Below, piece after piece: positions 44,904-51,653 of a DNA stretch of 51,653 bases (its first letter is position 1; every line of letters begins with the position of its first letter). The notes beneath the pieces are model-generated. The model had not been told where the DNA came from. It saw nothing but the letters and a program-made list of their open reading frames with translations, and did not search any database. The stretch is from Clostridia bacterium (lineage in GTDB: Bacteria > Bacillota_A > Clostridia > TANB77 > CAG-508): positions 1 to 51,653 of the forward strand of contig JAAVZD010000009.1 of the NCBI GenBank assembly GCA_022791475.1, in the 5' to 3' direction. The position numbers were made by a program, and so were the translations under genes.

Positions 44904-45069
44904 ATGCAAAATGGGATAATTCACAACTCGTTCTATGTTAAGAATGAAAGAAAATCTTAATTCTTTATTTGGTATGGATCAAGGAACAGATATGGATATG
45001 TATGATTATGATTTTGCTGAAAATGGAGAACTTAAAGTTATACATACAGATGAGCAAAAAGAAAATTAA
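44904..45069 (+). pseudogene. Small ORF with a frame break (no CGG)
   Basis: A strong GGAGGAGAG precedes ATG 44904, but frame 0 stops after 18 codons. Dropping one base after ATA (44916-44918) would join it to FTTRSMLRMKENLNSLFGMD ... KVIHTDEQKEN ending at 45069. Alternatively the real gene starts at ATG 44935 (44 codons). Unlike the seven other breaks there is no CGG here. Small acidic protein, unknown function; terminator follows. Confidence 0.45.
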
Positions 45070-45087
45070 TTGATGCAATATTATTCA

Positions 45088-45120
45088 AGAAGAAAACTTT
45101 ATAATTTAGTTTTCTTCTTG
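45088..45120 (+). terminator. Terminator before hemW
   Basis: AAGAAGAAAACT and AGTTTTCTTCTT, then GTTTATTT. Confidence 0.8.
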
Positions 45121-45156
45121 TTTATTTAAAATAAAAATTATTAGAAGGAAAATAAT

Positions 45157-46290
45157 ATGAAAGAACTAGGAATATATGTACACATACCTTTTTGCAAAAG
45201 CAAATGCAGTTACTGCGATTTTACATCTTTTGCAAACAAGGAAAAAATAATAGAAAAATATATAGAATGTTTAAAAAAAGAAATAAAAAATAAAGAATCA
45301 AATAACTGCATTATTGACACAATTTACATAGGAGGCGGAACACCTTCTTTTATAGAAAGCAAATATATAAAAGAAATAGTAGAAACAATAAAAAGCAAAT
45401 TTAAAATAAAACAAGAAGCGGAAATAACAATAGAAATAAACCCAGGAACAGTAAATGAAGAAAAACTAAAGGACTATAAAAAAACTGGAATAAACAGAAT
45501 AAGCATAGGACTTCAAAGTACAAATAATAAAATTCTAAAACAAATAGGAAGAATACATACATATGAAGAATTTTTAAACACATATAATCTAGCAAAAAAG
45601 GTAGGTTTTAAAAATATAAATGTAGACTTAATGCTAGCACTTCCAAGTCAAACATTAGAAGAATTAGAAGATAGCATACAAAAAGTAATAAAATTAGAGC
45701 CAAAACATATTTCAGTATATTCTTTAATTATAGAAGAAGGCACAAAAATGCAACAACTTGTAGATAGCAAAAAAATACAACTACCTTCTGATGAGCTAGA
45801 AAGAAAAATGTATTGGAATATAAAAAACAAATTAGAAGAAAATGGATATATACATTATGAAATATCTAACTTCTCAAAAAAAGGTTTTGAATCAAAGCAT
45901 AATACAAATTGTTGGAATCAAAAAGAATACCTAGGCCTTGGACTTTCTGCACATTCATATATAAATAATGAACGCTTCTGCAATACAAGCAATATAGAAG
46001 AATATATAAAAAACGTAGAAAACAACAATTTCAAAGGCAATATACAAATATGTGAAATACAAAATGAAGAAGAAAAGAAAAAAGAATATATGCTACTAGC
46101 CTTAAGAAAGCTAGAAGGAGTAAATATTGGGGAATTCAAAAATAAATTCGTAGATAATCCAATTTATTTATATAGAAAAGAACTAGAAAAATTAGTAAAT
46201 GAAGATTTAATAGAAATAGACTTAAATAATATAAAACTTACTAATAAAGGTTTAGACTTAGCAAATTTAGTTTGGAAAGAATTTGTATAA
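45157..46290 (+). CDS. hemW: HemW-like radical SAM protein
   Basis: 377 residues. Radical SAM cluster CKSKCSYC (Cys13, Cys17, Cys20), then YIGGGTPS and IEINPGT typical of HemN/HemW. The short N-terminus and place before hrcA mark HemW (heme-binding chaperone) rather than true HemN. AGAAGG before ATG. Confidence 0.93.
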   Translation: MKELGIYVHIPFCKSKCSYCDFTSFANKEKIIEKYIECLKKEIKNKESNNCIIDTIYIGGGTPSFIESKYIKEIVETIKSKFKIKQEAEITIEINPGTVNEEKLKDYKKTGINRISIGLQSTNNKILKQIGRIHTYEEFLNTYNLAKKVGFKNINVDLMLALPSQTLEELEDSIQKVIKLEPKHISVYSLIIEEGTKMQQLVDSKKIQLPSDELERKMYWNIKNKLEENGYIHYEISNFSKKGFESKHNTNCWNQKEYLGLGLSAHSYINNERFCNTSNIEEYIKNVENNNFKGNIQICEIQNEEEKKKEYMLLALRKLEGVNIGEFKNKFVDNPIYLYRKELEKLVNEDLIEIDLNNIKLTNKGLDLANLVWKEFV

Positions 46291-46297
46291 AATACCT

Positions 46298-46325
46298 TGA
46301 AAAAACAATAATTATATGATAAAAT
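46298..46325 (+). promoter_or_regulatory. Possible promoter of gene 46410
   Basis: TTGAAA (46298-46303), 16-nt spacer, TAAAAT (46320-46325). Confidence 0.45.
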
Positions 46326-46409
46326 ACATAACATAATAAACTTTATACTCCTATTTTTCATTATAGGATAGCAACTATTGTAAAAAAATATTTAAGGAGG
46401 AAAAACAGT

Positions 46410-46880
46410 ATGGATGAAGTATTAGTAAGGATTGAAACACAAGTTCCAATAACTATTTTTGAATTACCACAAGTAAAAGAAAAGGTTAAGCCCTTGTTTA
46501 CACAAATGGAAAATGCAATTAGAACACGGTTTGATGAAATTAAAAAATTTATTACAGACAATAGAAATAAAGCAGAGAGGTATGAAGCAATTTCATATGA
46601 TGAAGTTGTGAAACTATTTAAAATTTATTTTTATAAAAATATTTTAAATGATGCAGTAAAATTTACATTTTCAAGTAATAATAAATTTGATATAGTAGAT
46701 AATATTATAGAATTACTTACTGAAGAAAAACTTAAGACCGCTATATTAGTAAAGCCAATGATTTGCGCTTTTAAATATCTAATAGCAAAACTTCCAAATG
46801 ATGATGTATTCGATGCTATCTCAGATGGAGGCACAATGCTTGCATTAGAAAAAGAGTTCTTGGGAGAGAAAGCTCCTTAA
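46410..46880 (+). CDS. Unknown 156-residue protein with a sense CGG codon
   Basis: ATG 46410 after AAGGAGG. Soluble, mostly helical (QVKEKVKPLFTQMENAI, EVVKLFKIYFYKNIL). No family recognised. Codon 40 is CGG (46527-46529) in AIRTRFDEIK and is followed by T; 116 codons continue in frame, so CGG must be read as a normal codon here. If it shifted, reading would stop after about 25 codons. Important contrast to the seven shift sites. Confidence 0.65.
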   Translation: MDEVLVRIETQVPITIFELPQVKEKVKPLFTQMENAIRTRFDEIKKFITDNRNKAERYEAISYDEVVKLFKIYFYKNILNDAVKFTFSSNNKFDIVDNIIELLTEEKLKTAILVKPMICAFKYLIAKLPNDDVFDAISDGGTMLALEKEFLGEKAP

Positions 46881-46945
46881 TAAAATAATGAATAGAATTA
46901 TTAAATATGAAGAAGGTGTTCAATTAGAACATCTTCTTTATATTT

Positions 46946-46973
46946 TTGTCGCATTAACAGAACCTTTGTCGAA
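46946..46973. promoter_or_regulatory. Spo0A-box pair upstream of the toxin-like peptide
   Basis: TTGTCGAA at 46966-46973 is an exact box; TTGTCGCA at 46946-46953 is 7 of 8. They lie about 30-50 bases before TATAAT 47001-47006. Confidence 0.45.
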
Positions 46974-47048
46974 GGTATAGAAAAATATAGTAACATAATG
47001 TATAATAAACAAACCTTTTACCTAAAAGGTAGAAAGGAGGTTTTCTGT

Positions 47049-47117
47049 ATGAAAAGATTACCAAAGATAATAGCCTTAATCTTAGTTTTATACATACTAA
47101 AAGAGTTCAACGATTAA
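47049..47117 (+). CDS. 22-residue hydrophobic peptide, putative type I toxin
   Basis: MKRLPKIIALILVLYILKEF then ND and TAA. AGAAAGGAGG is a perfect ribosome site eight bases upstream. A single membrane helix with a basic start and polar end is the usual shape of type I toxins. Promoter TATAAT lies at 47001-47006. A strong terminator starts 4 bases after the stop, and an antisense promoter lies behind it (47200-47228). The 5' leader (ACCTTTTACCT) can pair with the ribosome site AGAAAGGAGGT, as in some type I toxin mRNAs. Function inferred only. Confidence 0.65.
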   Translation: MKRLPKIIALILVLYILKEFND

Positions 47118-47193
47118 GGAAAAACCCCGTTGCCACAACAACGGGGTTTTTTATTTCTGTATGAAAAGATTTATTGTATAAATCTTTAAGATT
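47118..47193 (-). ncRNA. Putative antisense RNA antitoxin
   Basis: Transcription from the minus-strand promoter 47200-47228 would start near 47193 and run into the hairpin 47121-47149, which on this strand is followed by TTTTTCC and can terminate. The RNA (~75 nt) would be complementary to the 3' end of the peptide mRNA, as in bsrG/SR4-like pairs. No direct evidence of expression. Confidence 0.5.
47121..47154. terminator. Bidirectional terminator of the peptide gene
   Basis: AACCCCGTTG, CCACAA, CAACGGGGTT with T6 after it and A-rich bases before it. Confidence 0.9.
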
Positions 47194-47199
47194 AAATAT

Positions 47200-47228
47200 A
47201 TAATACTATATTTTCCAATATATGTCAA
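47200..47228 (-). promoter_or_regulatory. Strong antisense promoter
   Basis: On the minus strand TTGACA (47228-47223), 17-nt spacer, TATTAT (47205-47200). Points toward the peptide gene, away from hrcA. Confidence 0.65.
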
Positions 47229-47254
47229 TAAAAAAAATAAAAAATATAAAAAAA

Positions 47255-47331
47255 TTAGCACTTGGTATTGACAAGTGCTAATTTTGGGTATAATATATAT
47301 GAAGTTAGCAATTAAAAGGGTAAAGTGCTAA
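47255..47331 (+). promoter_or_regulatory. Tandem CIRCE operators and hrcA promoter
   Basis: First element 47255-47281: TTAGCACTT, nine bases, AAGTGCTAA. Second 47305-47331: TTAGCAATT, nine bases, AAGTGCTAA. Both are 9-9-9 like the HrcA operator CIRCE. The promoter TTGACA (47268-47273) with TATAAT/TAATAT (47289-47296) lies between and overlaps the first, so HrcA binding would block it. Confidence 0.9.
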
Positions 47332-47385
47332 TTAATAAACTACATAGAATAAGCAAATGAAAACTATTAGAATGTAGGTGATAAA

Positions 47386-48396
47386 ATGTTAAATGACCGC
47401 AAAAAGAAAATACTCCAAGCGGTAATAGATGAATATATAAATTCAGCGGAACCTGTAAGCTCAGGAGCCCTAGTCGAAAAATATGGTTTAAATTATAGTA
47501 GTGCAACTGTAAGAAATGAACTAGCTGAATTAGAAAAAAGTGGTTACTTAGATAAAACGCATACATCATCAGGAAGAATACCATCAGAAAAAGGTTATAG
47601 GTTTTATGTTGATGAATTAATAAACGAAGAAGATATATCATTAGAGGAAATAAAATATATTCAATCAAAACTAGGTGAAAAAGTAAATGAAATAGAAGAC
47701 CTAACCAAAATTGCAACATCAACATTATCAGAAGTAACACATTACACAACAGTTGCAATAGGTCCAAAAACAGCTATGCAAATAATAGAAGAAATAAAAT
47801 TTGTACTATTAGGTAGCAGAATGCTTATGGTAGTAATAGTTACGGATACAGGACTTGTAAAAGAAACAATAATAAAATATGACGAAGATATAACATTAAA
47901 TCAAGTAGAAACTTTGAATAACCTATTCAATACAAAATTAAAAGGAAAGCCATTATCAAAAATAGATAAACCAATGGAAGAATATATTCTGGCTGAAATA
48001 AGTTATAGTATAGAAGTAATAAAGCCAATAATAGAACAAATAAACAAAATAGTAGAGCAAGAAGAAAAAATATACTTAGAAGGAACAAAAAAATCTTTTG
48101 ACTTGCCAGAATTCAAAAGTATGGAAGTAGCAAAAAACTTCATAAACTTATTAGATACCAAAGAACTAATGCTAGACATGCTAAATTCAGGAGTAGCAAA
48201 AGACATAAACGTATATATTGGCGACGAAAATGATAACGAAAACCTAAAAGACTTCAGCATAGTAACCTTCAAACACACAGTAGGAGACAAAGACTTAGGT
48301 ACAATAGGAATAATAGGACCAAAAAGAATGGACTACTCAAAAGTAATATCTGTAATGAAGTATATTAGTAATAAATTAAATAAAGATAAAGGATAA
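47386..48396 (+). CDS. hrcA: Heat-shock repressor HrcA
   Basis: 336 residues. Represses its own operon via CIRCE; folding by GroE controls its activity. N-terminal winged helix (LNDRKKKILQAVIDEYINSA, SSATVRNELAELEKSGYLDK, THTSSGRIPSEKGYRFYVD) and GAF-like C-terminal part (IGIIGPKRMDYSKVISVMK). First gene of hrcA-grpE-dnaK-dnaJ. Confidence 0.96.
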   Translation: MLNDRKKKILQAVIDEYINSAEPVSSGALVEKYGLNYSSATVRNELAELEKSGYLDKTHTSSGRIPSEKGYRFYVDELINEEDISLEEIKYIQSKLGEKVNEIEDLTKIATSTLSEVTHYTTVAIGPKTAMQIIEEIKFVLLGSRMLMVVIVTDTGLVKETIIKYDEDITLNQVETLNNLFNTKLKGKPLSKIDKPMEEYILAEISYSIEVIKPIIEQINKIVEQEEKIYLEGTKKSFDLPEFKSMEVAKNFINLLDTKELMLDMLNSGVAKDINVYIGDENDNENLKDFSIVTFKHTVGDKDLGTIGIIGPKRMDYSKVISVMKYISNKLNKDKG

Positions 48397-48418
48397 TTAT
48401 TAAAACAACAATAGAAGA

Positions 48419-48468
48419 TGTAGGTGCAGGGCTTGTCTCTGCCTGGACTTTGAGGAAATCACTATAAA
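48419..48468 (+). repeat. Dispersed repeat family A, diverged copy
   Basis: GATGTAGGTGCAGGGCTTGT then CTCTGCCTGGACTTTGAGG; core hairpin kept, tail changed. Confidence 0.6.
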
Positions 48469-48543
48469 GGGTAGACACAAGGTTTACCACTACATTCAAA
48501 AATAAATAATAAATATAAATTTAATAAATTAGGAGGACAAAAA

Positions 48544-49062
48544 ATGTCAGAAGAAAATAAAAATGAAGAAACAGTGCAAAAAGTAGATGTAGTAGAAGAA
48601 AAAGATGAAATAACAAAATTAAAAGACACAATACTACTTCAAAAAGAGCAACTAGAAGATCAAGAAGACAGACTAAAAAGGCTAATGGCAGAATTTGATA
48701 ATTTCAAAAAAAGAAGTTCAAAAGAAAGAGAAGGCTTATACAACAGTCTAATATCAGACATAGTAACATCACTTTTACCAGTAATAGACAACCTAGAAAA
48801 AGCAGTAAGTGCAAAAACAGAAGATGAAGCATACAAACAAGGAGTAGAACTAGTATTAAAACAATTCAAAGAAGTATTAACAGCAAACGGAGTACAAGAA
48901 ATAGAAGCCGTAGGAACACCATTTGACCCAGAAGTACACGAAGCCGTAGGAATGGTAACCGACGAAACACTAGGAGAAAAAATAATAAAAGAAGAATACC
49001 GAAAAGGATACAAAATAGGCTCAAAAGTAATCCGCCACTCAATGGTAGTAGTAGCAAATTAG
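48544..49062 (+). CDS. grpE: Nucleotide exchange factor GrpE
   Basis: 172 residues. DnaK nucleotide exchange factor: long N-terminal helix (DQEDRLKRLMAEFDNFKKRS), LLPVIDNLEKAV, and C-terminal beta domain (PFDPEVHEAVGMVTDETLGE). AGGAGG before ATG 48544. Confidence 0.96.
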   Translation: MSEENKNEETVQKVDVVEEKDEITKLKDTILLQKEQLEDQEDRLKRLMAEFDNFKKRSSKEREGLYNSLISDIVTSLLPVIDNLEKAVSAKTEDEAYKQGVELVLKQFKEVLTANGVQEIEAVGTPFDPEVHEAVGMVTDETLGEKIIKEEYRKGYKIGSKVIRHSMVVVAN

Positions 49063-49077
49063 CGACACAGTAGCATT

Positions 49078-49170
49078 GGGGACGGTTCGTAATCGGAAAC
49101 AAGATAGAGAAGGACTTCAGGTAAAAAAACAAAAATAATCTAGCTAGATTAGGAACTGTCCCCGATGCGG
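49078..49170. repeat. Repeat family B, copy 2
   Basis: GGGGACGGTTCGTAATCGG ... TAGATTAGGAACTGTCCCC. Same inverted ends and centre as 35550. A partial third piece (GGACTGTCCCCACCG, then CCGATTTCGG) follows at 49210-49260 before dnaK. Confidence 0.85.
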
Positions 49171-49301
49171 AAACCCAAAGTAATATAAAACCGTTATTAA
49201 TTTTAAAAATATAAAAAATAACGAACCAAGGACTGTCCCCACCGTTCCGATTTCGGAACGAAAAAGACCATCCCTACCGTTCGAAAAAAGAAAGGAAGTA
49301 A

Positions 49302-51155
<1,854 letters not shown>

Positions 51156-51173
51156 TAAATTTACAAAAAATGT

Positions 51174-51201
51174 GCAACTGAGGAAAAGCTATTCCTCAGT
51201 T
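51174..51201. promoter_or_regulatory. Hairpin between dnaK and dnaJ
   Basis: CAACTGAGGAA and TTCCTCAGTTG pair perfectly with a 6-base loop; no T-run follows, so it is more likely an mRNA processing or stability element. A second hairpin GTTAGCTTT/AAAGCTAAC at 51229-51247 lies just before the dnaJ start. Confidence 0.5.
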
Positions 51202-51260
51202 GAAATATATTTTAAAGAAAGGAGAGTGTTAGCTTTTAAAGCTAACATCTACTAGGAATA

Positions 51261-51653
51261 ATGTCAGATAAAAGAGACTATTATGAAGTTTTAGGTGTAG
51301 AAAAAACAGCAACAGATGAAGAATTAAAAAAAGCATATAGAAGATTAGCAAAAAAATATCATCCAGATGCTAATCCAGACAATAAAAAAGAAGCAGAAGT
51401 AAAATTCAAAGAAGTAAATGAAGCATATGAGAATTTATCAGACCCACAAAAAAGAAAAATGTATGACCAATTTGGATTTAATGGACCACAAGGATTTGGA
51501 GGAGGTCAGGGACCATTTGGTCAAGGTGGATATTACTCATATACAGGTGGCTTCGATGGATTTTCAGACTTTGGAGATTTAGGAGATATATTTTCATCAT
51601 TTTTTGGTGGAGGAGGAAGAACATCATCAAGAAGAAACAATGGACCTAGAAAA
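51261..51653 (+). CDS. dnaJ: Chaperone DnaJ (N-terminal part, cut by window end)
   Basis: 131 codons visible. J domain with HPD at residues 34-36 ([11 protein letters not shown]), then the Gly/Phe-rich linker ([14 protein letters not shown]). Stimulates DnaK ATPase. The cysteine zinc-finger part lies beyond the window. Confidence 0.97.
   Translation, partial: MSDKRDYYEVLGVEKTATDEELKKAYRRLAKKYHPDANPDNKKEAEVKFKEVNEAYENLSDPQKRKMYDQFGFNGPQGFGGGQGPFGQGGYYSYTGGFDGFSDFGDLGDIFSSFFGGGGRTSSRRNNGPRK

Overview
The window looks like a chromosome segment of an uncultured, AT-rich, spore-forming low-GC Gram-positive bacterium, probably a gut Clostridium-type organism. The reasons are very strong A/T codon bias, AGGAGG ribosome sites, TTGACA/TATAAT promoters, a full early-sporulation block (spoIIAA-spoIIAB-sigF, spoIID, spoIIQ, spoVS, CotF-like coat proteins, sspH), and Firmicutes-type gene order (rimP-nusA-ylxR-ylxQ-infB-rbfA-nrnA-truB; hemW-hrcA-grpE-dnaK-dnaJ). 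No tRNA, rRNA, CRISPR array or intact insertion sequence was seen.

Layout. 1-2.7 kb: end of a RhuM-family gene, tmRNA (minus), rsmD and a coiled-coil protein. 2.8-6.9 kb: sporulation block with two inverted Spo0A boxes in front of spoIIA. 7-19.5 kb: a Tad/Flp-type pilus locus (cpaB, two CpaE-like ATPases, tadA, a TadB-TadC fusion and seven small-to-large single-TM pilin-like proteins). 19.6-24.7 kb: spore proteins on the minus strand, a PurA/PurZ-like enzyme with an unknown protein and a Nudix hydrolase, ymdB, spoVS and hicBA. 24.8-29.5 kb: a peptide-binding protein, recA and a PepV dipeptidase. 29.5-40.8 kb: translation and RNA genes including a likely 6S RNA, prmC and whiA. 40.8-45.1 kb: an accessory region with small membrane proteins, a secreted serine protease and a small HTH regulator. 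45.1-51.6 kb: hemW, an unknown gene, a probable type I toxin-antitoxin unit, and the HrcA heat-shock operon with tandem CIRCE elements, ending inside dnaJ.

Main discovery. Seven genes (spoIIAB, sigF, tadA, a pilin, a large pilus protein, truB and the serine protease) are each interrupted by one +1 shift, and all seven shifts have the same anatomy: an in-frame CGG codon followed by A or C, where skipping the C restores the correct frame and puts a glycine (GGA or GGC) at that spot. I scanned every CGG in the window. Only nine lie in frame in a convincing gene; seven are these shift sites, and the other two, both CGGU, must be read in frame. Random mutation or sequencing error cannot readily give this regularity. 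The simplest reading is that CGGA/CGGC is decoded as a four-base glycine codon, or that CGG is an unassigned codon that drives +1 frameshifting onto GGN. Essential and developmental genes (truB, sigF, tadA Walker A) depend on it.

Other structure: at least five families of short dispersed intergenic repeats sit between nearly all genes, often forming hairpins. A 22-residue hydrophobic peptide gene faces a strong antisense promoter and lies behind Spo0A-like boxes.
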